From: an uncultured Clostridia bacterium
Lineage (GTDB): Bacteria; Bacillota; Clostridia; Oscillospirales; Ruminococcaceae
Reading direction: 5' to 3'
Length of the DNA stretch: 64,000 nt
Assembly (NCBI GenBank): GCA_947589185.1
Contig: CANQCK010000003.1
Span: forward strand, 87,191 to 151,190
Shown piece after piece: positions 37,568-45,872 of this stretch. Within the stretch, counting starts at the first letter, position 1. Each line of letters begins with the position of its first letter. The notes below the pieces were generated by a model. It was not told the DNA's origin, searched no databases, and was given only the letters and a program-made list of their open reading frames with translations. The position numbers and the translations under genes are program-made.

Positions 37568-38632
37568 TCACTGCCCTTCGTTGTCTGTACTGTCAACATC
37601 ACTAATATCCATAACATTTTCAGAATCATATTCATTTTCTGAAATCATATCTGAAATCCTGTTGGTAAAATACTCAAGATATGGAATAAATTTTGCATAA
37701 TCAATTCTCATAGGACCTATAAGACCGATAGTGCCTGCTGGCTTTCCGCCCTTTTGGTACTGTGATGTTATTATACTTGAATTGTTGATAACAAAGCCTT
37801 CGCCCTCAGGTGAAAACATAACGTGAAGTCCCGAAAAGCTCTCGTCAAACAGTTTTGCAATCTCTTTTTTGTGATCTAGAAACTCAATTATCTCGTTTTT
37901 ATCAAAATCATCATACTTTAATAGATTTCTTTCACCTTTAAAAGAAATTTCTTTTTGGGTTATTTCCTGCGACATTTTATAAATCTCTGCGACAAGAGGC
38001 GATAGAGTCATCATATAAGTTCCCATTGCCTCTTCAAGCTTTTTAATAAGATCGTCAGAGAGCTTATCTATTTCTATGCCCTCTAAATTCTCTCTGAGAA
38101 AGTTTGAAAAGAACTCTAACTGTTCGTTTGTAAGGTCAAACTGAAGTCTGCAAACTTTGTTCTTTATATTTCCCGACGAAGTAATAAGAAGCAGCACATA
38201 CATACGTTTTCCGGTAGGGATAACTTCAACCTTTGAAATAATTGAAAATTTCGGCGTTTCGGTTGCAACTACCGTTGCACACTTTGTAAGCTCTGCCAGT
38301 GCAGTAGAAGCAGACTGAACAATAGCCTCTTCGGTCAGATCCTCTCCGCTGGGGAGCATTGACTCAATTAAATCCTTTTCCTCCTTTGTAAGAGGATCGG
38401 TTTCAATCAGTTTGTCAACATAAAATCTGTAGCCCTTATATGTCGGCACTCTGCCTGCTGAGGTGTGAGGCTGTTCTAGATAACCCTGCTTTTCAAGCTC
38501 TGCCATTTCGTTTCTTATAGTCGCCGAAGATGCCTTTATATACTTCATCATCGCCTTTGAACCTACAGGCTCGCCGGTAACTATATATTCGTCAACCACG
38601 GCTGTAAGAATTTTTAGCTTTCGGTCGTCCAC
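37568..38632 (-). CDS. hrcA: Heat-inducible transcription repressor HrcA
   Basis: 354 residues from GTG at 38632 (VDDRKLKILTAVVDEYIVTG), with GGAGGT eight bases upstream. The longer frame to ATG 38683 is wrong because that ATG lies inside the CIRCE operator. The winged helix is at 1-75 (VGSKAMMKYIKASSATIRNE, LEQPHTSAGRVPTYKGYRFY); the effector/dimer part follows. HrcA binds CIRCE and needs GroEL for activity, so it represses this operon until heat stress occupies GroEL. Confidence 0.96.
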   Translation of the reverse strand: MDDRKLKILTAVVDEYIVTGEPVGSKAMMKYIKASSATIRNEMAELEKQGYLEQPHTSAGRVPTYKGYRFYVDKLIETDPLTKEEKDLIESMLPSGEDLTEEAIVQSASTALAELTKCATVVATETPKFSIISKVEVIPTGKRMYVLLLITSSGNIKNKVCRLQFDLTNEQLEFFSNFLRENLEGIEIDKLSDDLIKKLEEAMGTYMMTLSPLVAEIYKMSQEITQKEISFKGERNLLKYDDFDKNEIIEFLDHKKEIAKLFDESFSGLHVMFSPEGEGFVINNSSIITSQYQKGGKPAGTIGLIGPMRIDYAKFIPYLEYFTNRISDMISENEYDSENVMDISDVDSTDNEGQ

Positions 38633-38672
38633 ATAGCCACCTCCGTAACTTATCACTTGGATCAATCGAGTG

Positions 38673-38699
38673 TTAGCACTCATTTGGCTTGAGTGCTAA
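38673..38699. promoter_or_regulatory. CIRCE operator
   Basis: TTAGCACTC, nine bases, GAGTGCTAA: a perfect consensus HrcA site placed over the transcription start, 5 bp downstream of the -10 box. Confidence 0.98.
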
Positions 38700-38704
38700 G
38701 TATT

Positions 38705-38732
38705 ATTATACCCAGTTTTTTTTCATTGTCAA
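38705..38732 (-). promoter_or_regulatory. Sigma-A promoter of the hrcA operon
   Basis: TTGACA (38732-38727), 16-bp spacer, TATAAT (38710-38705) on the minus strand; both boxes are consensus. Confidence 0.9.
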
Positions 38733-38807
38733 GGGGTTTAGAAAAATTATTTTATAAAAATTATGCTGACCCGTTATTTATATTTTTGTGCATATAGACA
38801 AAAATAT

Positions 38808-38834
38808 CCCCAATGATTGAACATTGGGGATTGA
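38808..38834 (-). terminator. Terminator of valS
   Basis: ATCCCCAATG / CATTGGGGAT followed by ATTTTTG on the minus strand, directly after the valS stop. Confidence 0.9.
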
Positions 38835-38836
38835 AA

Positions 38837-41260
38837 TTACTTCTTCGCCTCGTCTAAATTAAGCTCTATTTTATTTACAGTGTAACCTTCATTCGTTTCC
38901 TGGACAGTTAAGTTTTCTATAAATAAAGTAGCTTTGAAATCTTTTATCGACAAGTTTATAGCCTCTGCTAATTCTTTATTAACACTTAAATCAAGGATTT
39001 TTATAGGCGTCTTTAATGAAACATTGTGATTTGTCTTTTCTCCTCTCGCCTGACTTATAATGCTTATTATTGAATCTCCGTTTGCAATTTCCTTTGCAAA
39101 ATCAAAATTCAAAGGCTGTATTTCCGTTATGTGGATTGACTTCTTATCGTGGTATAACTCCTGATAAATTTCTTCTGTTATGAACGGGAAGAAAATACTG
39201 AAATCCTGAAGCAGTTTGTATAGAAGTGTGTAAACCGTCTTTTGACCGGAATATCTCGGCACTTCGCCGAATTCTTCAGGTCTGTATAGTCTGTGCTTTA
39301 CAATTTCAATGTAGTTGTCACAGAAGTTCCAGAAGAATTTCTCTAAGTGATTTAATGCCAAGCCTACTTCGTATTCGTCAAGATATTTTATAAAGCCCTT
39401 TTCCATCTCCTGAAAACTGCCTAAAATCCACTTGTCTATATACTCATAATCATTGAACTCTTTATCTTGATAGTCTGTTAGGTGCATCTCGATAAATTTA
39501 GAAACATTCCAAATCTTGTTGATAAGCTTTTTGCCCCTTTGAAGCGTCTCTTCACTGAATACTATGTCTGTTCCCAGTCTTCCCGAGCCTGCCCAGTAAC
39601 GAATAACATCTGCAGAATACTGATTTATTAAGTCAATCGGCTCTACCTTGCTGTTCTTTTTGCTTTTGCTGATCTTCTCTCCCTTGCTCGCCATAACAAA
39701 ACCTGAAATCATTACATTATCCCAAGGTCTTTGCCCAAAGTGATAGAAGCTCTTTACTATCGTGTAAAAATCCCATGTTCTGATAATCTCAGACGCGTTT
39801 GTTCTTATGCTCATCGGCTTTAATATTGATTCGTAGTTTTCTTTTTCGCCGTATCTCATATTGATAAGCGGTGTTACCGAGGACGTTGCCCAAGTGTCCA
39901 TTACGTCTGTCTCGGGAGCGAACTCCTTACAGCCGCATTTCGGACAGCATTCAATATGAGGCTTGTCAGTCAGAGGATTAACAGGCAGGTCTTCTTTTCT
40001 CGCAAATACAGGCTCTCCGCACTCTTTACAGTACCACACAGGGAACGGAACTCCAAAATACCTCTGCCTTGATATGCACCAGTCCCACAGAATGTTTTCT
40101 ACCCATTCGTTGTACCTGCTGTGCATATGTGCAGGATGCCATTTGATTTCGTTTCCTATCTTTATGAAATCTTCTTTGTGATTCATAATGTCTATGAACC
40201 ACTGCTTCATTACTGAATACTCTACTTCTTTTCCGCATCTTTCGTGCGTCTGTACTTCGTGTTCTAATTCTTCTATCTTGACTATATATCCGCCTGCTTG
40301 TAAGTCTTCTATTATCTTCTTTCTTGCTTCCTTGATTTTTAATCCGCCGTAATTTGGTACTGAATCAACTATTCTTCCGTTGTCTGTGAAAATGTACTTT
40401 AACGGCAGATTGTATTTCTTCCACCACTCAATGTCGGTCTGATCTCCAAAAGTACAGCACATTACTACTCCCGTACCCTTATCAATCGCTACCTTGTCAT
40501 CTGCCATTATCGGTACTTCTTCATCTATTACAGGTATATGTGCTGTCTTTCCTATAAGATGATTGTGCTTTTCATCTTCAGGATTTACAAATACACATAC
40601 TATTGCAGGCAATAATTCAGGTCTTGTCGTTGCTATAGTGAATTCTTCTCCGTCTTCAACTGTCTTGAATGTCACATAGTTAAATGTCGTCTTTATCGTT
40701 TTTGTCTCCAGCTCTGCCTGGGCAATAGATGTTAAACATTCGTTGCACCATAATGCAGGACTCTCTTTGTGATAACAATGACCTTTCTCTATTAAGTCTA
40801 TGAATGACGTCTGGCTTATCTTGATAGTAGACGGGCTTACAGTCTTATAATGAATTCCCCAGTCTGTGCTTACTCCCATCTTGCTGAATAAGGTCTGAAA
40901 GTCTTCTTCGTATTTGTCGGTTGTCTCATAGCACAGCTTTGAAAATTCCTCTCGCCCAATTTCGTGTGCCTTTTTGCCCTGCTCTTTTTCAACCAGCCTC
41001 TCACTAGGTAATCCGTTGTCGTCAAATCCGAACGGATAGAATATGTTATATCCCCTTAATCTCTTATATCTTGCTATCATCTCCGTCTGTGAGTATGAGA
41101 AAATATGCCCAATGTGGATCTTTCCGCTTACTGTTGGAGGCGGCGTGTCTATTGAAAATACCTTTCTCTGATCAGGTTTGAATTCGTATATCTTGTTCTC
41201 GTTCCAGTATTCTAACCACTTGCTCTCTTTTTCCTGTGCTTTATACTTCTTGTCTAACAT
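38837..41260 (-). CDS. valS: Valyl-tRNA synthetase, archaeal/rickettsial (type 2) form
   Basis: 807 residues. The class I signature is HIGH (GKIHIGHIFSYSQ) and KMSKS is KISKSKKNS. The segment FYPFGFDDNGLPSERLVEKE is the type 2 pattern, where common bacterial ValS has GMDHAGIATQ. It lacks the long C-terminal coiled-coil arm of type 1. The editing domain (about 190-330, TTRPELLPAIVCVFVNPED) and a zinc pair (CKECGEPVF, CCPKCGCKEF) are present. It charges tRNA-Val. No T-box leader is seen. Whether the genome also has a type 1 valS cannot be judged here. Confidence 0.93.
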   Translation of the reverse strand: MLDKKYKAQEKESKWLEYWNENKIYEFKPDQRKVFSIDTPPPTVSGKIHIGHIFSYSQTEMIARYKRLRGYNIFYPFGFDDNGLPSERLVEKEQGKKAHEIGREEFSKLCYETTDKYEEDFQTLFSKMGVSTDWGIHYKTVSPSTIKISQTSFIDLIEKGHCYHKESPALWCNECLTSIAQAELETKTIKTTFNYVTFKTVEDGEEFTIATTRPELLPAIVCVFVNPEDEKHNHLIGKTAHIPVIDEEVPIMADDKVAIDKGTGVVMCCTFGDQTDIEWWKKYNLPLKYIFTDNGRIVDSVPNYGGLKIKEARKKIIEDLQAGGYIVKIEELEHEVQTHERCGKEVEYSVMKQWFIDIMNHKEDFIKIGNEIKWHPAHMHSRYNEWVENILWDWCISRQRYFGVPFPVWYCKECGEPVFARKEDLPVNPLTDKPHIECCPKCGCKEFAPETDVMDTWATSSVTPLINMRYGEKENYESILKPMSIRTNASEIIRTWDFYTIVKSFYHFGQRPWDNVMISGFVMASKGEKISKSKKNSKVEPIDLINQYSADVIRYWAGSGRLGTDIVFSEETLQRGKKLINKIWNVSKFIEMHLTDYQDKEFNDYEYIDKWILGSFQEMEKGFIKYLDEYEVGLALNHLEKFFWNFCDNYIEIVKHRLYRPEEFGEVPRYSGQKTVYTLLYKLLQDFSIFFPFITEEIYQELYHDKKSIHITEIQPLNFDFAKEIANGDSIISIISQARGEKTNHNVSLKTPIKILDLSVNKELAEAINLSIKDFKATLFIENLTVQETNEGYTVNKIELNLDEAKK

Positions 41261-41388
41261 CTTTTTCAGCCTTTCTTTAGAATTATTGCTAAGAAAATTA
41301 TGTGTTAATTTCCTTATTTTAAAAATTTATATAAAGTATAACATAAATAAAATTAATAAGCAAGTGCATTATATCTATTAAGATAACA

Positions 41389-41416
41389 AAAATCCCCCGG
41401 CTACGCCGGGGGATTT
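41389..41416 (-). terminator. Terminator of the ribbon-helix-helix gene
   Basis: AAATCCCCCGGC / GCCGGGGGATTT with a TAC loop, followed by TTTTTG on the minus strand. Confidence 0.85.
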
Positions 41417-41431
41417 CTTTATACAGCAAGA

Positions 41432-41460
41432 GCAGCGTTCGGAGTTTTTCCGAACGCTGT
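41432..41460. other. Hairpin between the RHH gene and its terminator
   Basis: CAGCGTTCGG / CCGAACGCTG, perfect 10-bp stem with loop AGTTTTT (plus strand). It lacks a T-run on the minus strand, so it is probably not a terminator for the RHH gene; it could protect the 3' end of the mRNA or be a small structured site. Confidence 0.5.
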
Positions 41461-41492
41461 TTCATATCTTATATAGCAGGAATTAATAGAAA

Positions 41493-41657
41493 TTACTCAA
41501 CTTCAATTTTTCCGTGTTCCGCCTCATATAGTTCAATGCAGTCTCGTATCAAAATTAGAATTTGGCTGTTTGCACTTCTGCCCTCATAATCGGATACGAC
41601 ATGGAGTTTATTCAGCATTTTTTCATCAATTCTTATCGACAAACTCTTAATTGCCAT
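41493..41657 (-). CDS. Small ribbon-helix-helix protein (54 residues)
   Basis: MAIKSLSIRIDEKMLNKLHV, then VSDYEGRSANSQILILIRDC and an acidic end. This is the Arc/MetJ/CopG fold: a short beta strand (KSLSIRID), two helices, and the turn GRSANSQ. It probably binds DNA as a dimer. AAGGAGG precedes the ATG. No toxin gene is adjacent, so an antitoxin role has no support; it may be a lone regulator. Confidence 0.8.
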   Translation of the reverse strand: MAIKSLSIRIDEKMLNKLHVVSDYEGRSANSQILILIRDCIELYEAEHGKIEVE

Positions 41658-42498
41658 AAAAATTCCTCCTTGAAATATATTTTGTATTTATTTTATATCT
41701 AAAATAAGTTGTTATGCGTATATTAGACATATAATATGTTTAAAATATATTTATAATATGTTCAAAGAAAATAAAAAAAGTGGCATTATAATATAAGTAA
41801 ATTAAATTAATTTTTTGGAAATTAATAAGAAATTTTTGAATATAAACGAGATAACTTAACTTTAATTTACGGTAAGACTATTATTTTAAATAGATGTAAA
41901 ATAAAAAAAATTGATAAAACTGTTAAAAAAACAAAAATTTAATTTTACTTCGTATACTGATGCTTTTAAATTGTCTTGGGATGTTTAAAATAGAATATTT
42001 TAATTGTTTATTGTTCCGGAATTTTATGTTTATTTTTTAATAATAGTCTTGCACCATTTATAATTTTGAAAGCAATGATTAAATTTTCTCATATAGACCC
42101 CCTTTGAGGATAGATGCTATTCCTAAAGCAAAAAAGAAACCTTCATAATTGAGGGTTTCTTTTTTTGATATTATACTTTTATTATATACTATCGCAATTT
42201 TACGGCGAAGTCTGTAATAGCACGGTTTTATCTATAGAAAGGACGGAACAAAAAAGATATAACTATTAACGCGAGATATAAAAAATTCACGTACTATATC
42301 AGTATGCGGACTAAACACAACGTCATATTAGATACTATAAATAAGAGGCAATAAGCTAGAAGTCCTCTTTTTCCACTTATTACAATAATTATCAATTATC
42401 AATTATCAATTATCAATTCTTTTAGCCCGCCGTTTCAAAAAAATAACCGCCTTCAGCTAATTTGCCAAAGGCGGCAATGCGTGCAACGTCACCGTTGC
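41658..42498. other. Long AT-rich gap without a gene
   Basis: About 840 bp with no credible frame on either strand. It holds a strong hairpin with T-run at 42129-42163 (AAAGAAACC / GGGTTTCTTT) that could end a small RNA or serve both strands, a weak TTGAAA / CATATA pair about 70 bp before it, and a 7-bp tandem repeat at 42387-42418. Confidence 0.5.
42387..42418. repeat. Tandem repeat ATCAATT x4
   Basis: Four exact 7-bp units plus a partial one, next to tRNA-Arg. Such arrays vary in copy number between strains. Confidence 0.85.
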
Positions 42499-42575
42499 TG
42501 GCGCGCCAGGAGGGACTCGAACCCCCGACCTACTGGTTCGTAGCCAGTCACTCTATCCAGCTGAGCTACTGGCGC
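42499..42575 (-). tRNA. tRNA-Arg (ACG)
   Basis: 77 nt with encoded CCA. Acceptor stem GCGCCAG / CTGGCGC, anticodon stem ACTGG / CCAGT around the loop CTACGAA, T-arm GGGGGTTCGAGTCCCTC. Confidence 0.95.
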
Positions 42576-42687
42576 ACAAAAAATGCCTTAATGCTTTTAT
42601 AATTTTTAGCTTAATAATTATATCAAATCAAAAAATAAATGTCAAGCATTTTAACTAAAAAAGATAAAATCTCGTACTTTAGCATAT

Positions 42688-42722
42688 AAAAGCCGTCGGG
42701 ATTTTAACCCTCGACGGCTCTT
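42688..42722 (-). terminator. Terminator of the YD-repeat protein gene
   Basis: AGCCGTCG / CGACGGCT with an inner GGG / CCC, followed by TTTTATATG on the minus strand. A decayed copy of this 3' region is at 44341-44400. Confidence 0.8.
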
Positions 42723-42738
42723 TTATACAATTATTATG

Positions 42739-44115
42739 TTATTTTACTTTAACCTGTTTTACCTTATTCAGCTTACTGTAGACCTTTATTTCCTTGCCCT
42801 TTTTATTTCTGTATGAAGCATATGTCTGAACTTTTACATAATAAGTTTTGTTCTTCTTTATCTTCTTGCTATTGATGTTCAGGCTGTTTGTCTTAAGATT
42901 TTTCTTAAAAACAATCTTCTTAAAGTTCTTATTCTTAGATACCTGAACCTTATAGCCCCATGCCTTTTTAGCATTTTTCCAGGTAACATTAATATTCTTT
43001 GACTTGCTCTTTACCGAGAGCTTTTTAACCTTAGATTTTTTCATAGCCTTATTTGCAGATTTTTTATCCTTTGAAACAGCTTTTGCACTGCGTATTGAGG
43101 AAATAGGCTTCTTTGATTTTTTGCTTCCTATCTTTGCATATTTCGCCTTTTCCCAATAACCGCCTTTTCCTTTTCCGGATATCATATTCCCTTTTGAATC
43201 ATAATTATATTTCATCCAACCAATTTCAGTCTCGTACTTAGTCTTAAAATATGTTACATTTCCTTTTGAGTCATAAGTATACTTTTCCCAGTTGCCCTCA
43301 TAATCCTCATAATAAGTTTTATTTCCCTTTGAATCATAGCTATATTTTGTCCCTACTCCATCGCTGTCTATAGTGTATGTTAAATTACCCATGATATCAT
43401 AAGTCGATTTGGACCAGTATCCATTAGTATCCTTAAAGTATTCTGTTTGCACCTTTTTATTGTCGTAATAAGTATACGTTCTTGTAGATACTAAACCGCT
43501 TTTCTTATGTTTGCAAGATGTCTCATTGCCATATGCGTCGTATGTATACTCTATAAAACCATCGGTGTCATTATCACTGCTAATTATATTTCCGTTTTCG
43601 TTGTAGATGTATTTATCCCAACCACCATCACTATACTTAATATATTCCGTTTTCGTTTTTCCATTTGCAAAATAAGTATATGTTTTCTTGTTCCACGAAC
43701 CGTCACTGTTTTGATTAAAAGTACAATTTCCATGCGAGTCATATTTGAATTTTTCCCAAGAGCCATCCAACGATTGATAGTGATATGTTATATTTCCCGA
43801 TTTATCATAATTATATTTTTCCCATGTACCGTCATTATTCTCAATATACTCAGTCTTCTTTTGTCCATTGTTATAGTAAGTGTATTTATGTATTTGAGAA
43901 TCACCATTTTTGTATTCTCTGTATATCTCGTTTCCTTTCGAATCGTAAGTATACTTCTCCCAGCCGTTATCTTTATCCTCATAATATGTACAGACATATC
44001 CTTTTGCCGGTTTTACAACATCATCTGAATCATCGCTTTCTGCTGACGAAGGCAAAACACCAACTAAGCTGACTGCAATAACTGAAGCTGTTATCAAATT
44101 CAGAATTTTTTTCAT
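42739..44115 (-). CDS. Secreted YD-repeat (RHS-like) protein with C-terminal fibronectin-type domain
   Basis: 458 residues from the ATG at 44115 (MKKILNLITASVIAVSLVGV), chosen for AGGAGG upstream and a proper signal peptide. Residues 40-320 hold about a dozen repeats of the type WEKYTYDSKGNxxYxxY, alternating with YTYYNNGQKKTEYI. The part from about 330 is a Lys/Ser-rich linker and a fibronectin type III-like domain (INVTWKNAKKAWGYKVQVSK). YD repeats form shells or filaments in RHS proteins; here no toxin or core domain follows, so a simple surface or matrix protein is more likely. A G9 run lies upstream. Confidence 0.82.
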   Translation of the reverse strand: MKKILNLITASVIAVSLVGVLPSSAESDDSDDVVKPAKGYVCTYYEDKDNGWEKYTYDSKGNEIYREYKNGDSQIHKYTYYNNGQKKTEYIENNDGTWEKYNYDKSGNITYHYQSLDGSWEKFKYDSHGNCTFNQNSDGSWNKKTYTYFANGKTKTEYIKYSDGGWDKYIYNENGNIISSDNDTDGFIEYTYDAYGNETSCKHKKSGLVSTRTYTYYDNKKVQTEYFKDTNGYWSKSTYDIMGNLTYTIDSDGVGTKYSYDSKGNKTYYEDYEGNWEKYTYDSKGNVTYFKTKYETEIGWMKYNYDSKGNMISGKGKGGYWEKAKYAKIGSKKSKKPISSIRSAKAVSKDKKSANKAMKKSKVKKLSVKSKSKNINVTWKNAKKAWGYKVQVSKNKNFKKIVFKKNLKTNSLNINSKKIKKNKTYYVKVQTYASYRNKKGKEIKVYSKLNKVKQVKVK

Positions 44116-44250
44116 AATAATATTCCTCCTATATTTTAAATTATATAATAAAAGACACAGCACGCCTTAATAGCATACTACGTCCATTATCCTACAACTA
44201 TAAATCAAAACAGCATTTTGTGCACAACTAATAAAGGTTAAGCATTTAAG

Positions 44251-44259
44251 CCCCCCCCC
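44251..44259. repeat. Homopolymer C9 tract (G9 on the minus strand)
   Basis: Nine C in an otherwise AT-rich region, about 140 bp upstream of the YD-protein start. Runs like this slip during replication; a role in phase variation is possible but unproven. Confidence 0.6.
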
Positions 44260-44340
44260 GTTGACATTTAATGACATTAGATATTGTACACATAAACATA
44301 CCTCCATGATAATAAAATTATAACTCCTTTCGACAGGATT

Positions 44341-44460
44341 GTCAAGCATCTTAAAATAAAAGATAAAAACTTGTACTTAAGCGTATAAAAGCTGTCGAGG
44401 TTCTTAGTCAGTTTTTATTTATTATTTACCTTAATTTTTTTAACTGTAATCAACGTGAAA
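44341..44460 (-). pseudogene. Remnant 3' end of a second YD/fibronectin-type gene
   Basis: 44341-44400 aligns with 42641-42700 (the region at and beyond the YD gene's terminator) at roughly 80 percent. Just upstream on the minus strand the codons read LITVKKIKVNNK-stop, like the end of the intact gene (VKQVKVK-stop). Only about 12 codons remain. It suggests a former tandem copy of the gene. Confidence 0.5.
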
Positions 44461-44471
44461 CTATTTCACTA

Positions 44472-44500
44472 TTGACAAAAACAGCAAAACTATATAAAAT
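44472..44500 (+). promoter_or_regulatory. Promoter of the GH27 gene
   Basis: TTGACA, 17-bp spacer, TAAAAT; the start lies about 30 nt before the ATG at 44537. Confidence 0.75.
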
Positions 44501-44536
44501 AAAGCTACTTAATTTACTAATGAAAGGAAAGAAATT

Positions 44537-45799
44537 ATGATTACAAAAACAGCACCTATGGGCTGGAACAGCTGGGACTGTTACGGCACTTCAGTTACAG
44601 AGGAAATTGTAAAACAAAATGCCGATTTTATGGCAAAGCATTTAAAACAGTACGGCTGGGAATATATCGTAGTAGACGCTCAGTGGTTTGAACCGAATGC
44701 TAAAACGCACGAATACAACCACTTTACCGAGCTTTGTATGGATGAATATTCAAGACTTATCCCTGCTGAAAACCGCTTTCCATCTTCAGCAGACGGAAAG
44801 GGCTTTGCTCCTTTAGCAGAATACATTCACTCTTTGGGTCTTAAATTCGGTATACATATTATGAGAGGGATCCCGCGTCAGGCTGTTCACAGAAACACTA
44901 AAATAAAAGGCTCTGACAAAACTGCCCGTCAGATTGCAAAGACCTCAAGCATTTGTAAATGGAACACAGATATGTACGGTGTTGATCCTTCTAAAGAGGG
45001 TGCAAAAGAGTATTACGAGAGCGTTTTTGAGTTGTATTCTTCATGGGGTGTAGATTTTATTAAATGCGATGATATTGCACGTGAGCTTCCACACGAGGAA
45101 GAAGAGTTAATTATGCTGAGCAATGCTCTTCATAACTGCGGACGGGATATGATACTAAGTTTATCTCCGGGACCTGCACTTCTGGAAAAATCAGAGCTAT
45201 ACAAACAGATTTCAGATATGTGGAGAATAACCGATGATTTCTGGGACGACTGGGAACTTCTTTACGATATGTTTTCACGTGCAGAGAAATGGTGTACTCA
45301 CGCAGGAGCCGGTCACTGGCCTGACGCAGATATGCTTCCTGTCGGGCCTATCAAGCAAGATTATGATAAATCGCTCAAAACAAACTTCACTCAAAATGAA
45401 CAGATTACAATGATGACTCTGTGGAGTATTTTGCGTTCTCCGCTTATTATCGGCGGAGAAATGACCGGCTTCGATGATTTTACTATGGGTCTTCTGACTA
45501 ATAAAGGTATTCTTGATATGCACAAAAATGCTCGTCATTCTCATCAAGTTTGGCGAAAGAAAATTAACGGTATTGAACATATTCTCTGGACAGCAGTTAA
45601 CACTCAAGGCGATATGTATATTGCAATTTTCAATACCGGCGATAAAAACAGCGAAATCGAAATACCTCTTTCAGACCTTGAGATCTATGACGAGGTTCAC
45701 CTAACAGAACTTTGGAGCGGAGAAAATATTTCCGCAAAAGACAGCTTAAAAATTTCTCTTGAAAGTCACGGAGCAAAAGCATACATAGTGAAGTCATAA
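44537..45799 (+). CDS. Glycoside hydrolase family 27 (alpha-galactosidase-like)
   Basis: 420 residues, cytoplasmic. The TIM barrel opens with APMGWNSWDCYGTSVTEEIV. The catalytic nucleophile is in VDFIKCDDIA (near 177) and the acid/base in WRITDDFWDDW (near 235). The C-terminal beta domain runs from about 330. GH27 enzymes release alpha-galactose or related sugars from plant oligosaccharides such as raffinose family sugars or galactomannan pieces. AAAGGA precedes the ATG. The last 57 codons are duplicated downstream of the GNAT gene (46738-46917). Confidence 0.88.
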   Translation: MITKTAPMGWNSWDCYGTSVTEEIVKQNADFMAKHLKQYGWEYIVVDAQWFEPNAKTHEYNHFTELCMDEYSRLIPAENRFPSSADGKGFAPLAEYIHSLGLKFGIHIMRGIPRQAVHRNTKIKGSDKTARQIAKTSSICKWNTDMYGVDPSKEGAKEYYESVFELYSSWGVDFIKCDDIARELPHEEEELIMLSNALHNCGRDMILSLSPGPALLEKSELYKQISDMWRITDDFWDDWELLYDMFSRAEKWCTHAGAGHWPDADMLPVGPIKQDYDKSLKTNFTQNEQITMMTLWSILRSPLIIGGEMTGFDDFTMGLLTNKGILDMHKNARHSHQVWRKKINGIEHILWTAVNTQGDMYIAIFNTGDKNSEIEIPLSDLEIYDEVHLTELWSGENISAKDSLKISLESHGAKAYIVKS

Positions 45800-45872
45800 T
45801 TTTCACATTACAATTTTTACTTAAATTATTAAAAAAGTATAAAGAAGTGAAAAAATTACAGAGGAGCAATAA

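Noticed and set aside
38633..38683. Longer hrcA starting at ATG 38683
   Set aside because: That ATG lies within the CIRCE operator; the GTG at 38632 has a proper ribosome site and the family N-terminus.
41261..41388. T-box leader upstream of valS
   Set aside because: Only about 130 bp separate valS from the preceding terminator and no specifier or antiterminator pattern is visible.
41493..41657. Toxin-antitoxin module with the RHH protein as antitoxin
   Set aside because: No second small gene is adjacent on the same strand.
43507..44072. Long plus-strand frames opposite the YD-repeat gene
   Set aside because: Antisense shadows of the Tyr/Asp/Lys/Asn-rich repeats.
42739..44115. RHS polymorphic toxin
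   Set aside because: The protein is short, ends in a fibronectin-type domain, and lacks the RHS core motif, a C-terminal toxin and an immunity gene.
44167..44349. 60-codon minus-strand frame that reads through the G9 tract
   Set aside because: No ribosome site, no family; the frame exists only because the tract length is a multiple of three. Kept only as a slippage-tract note.
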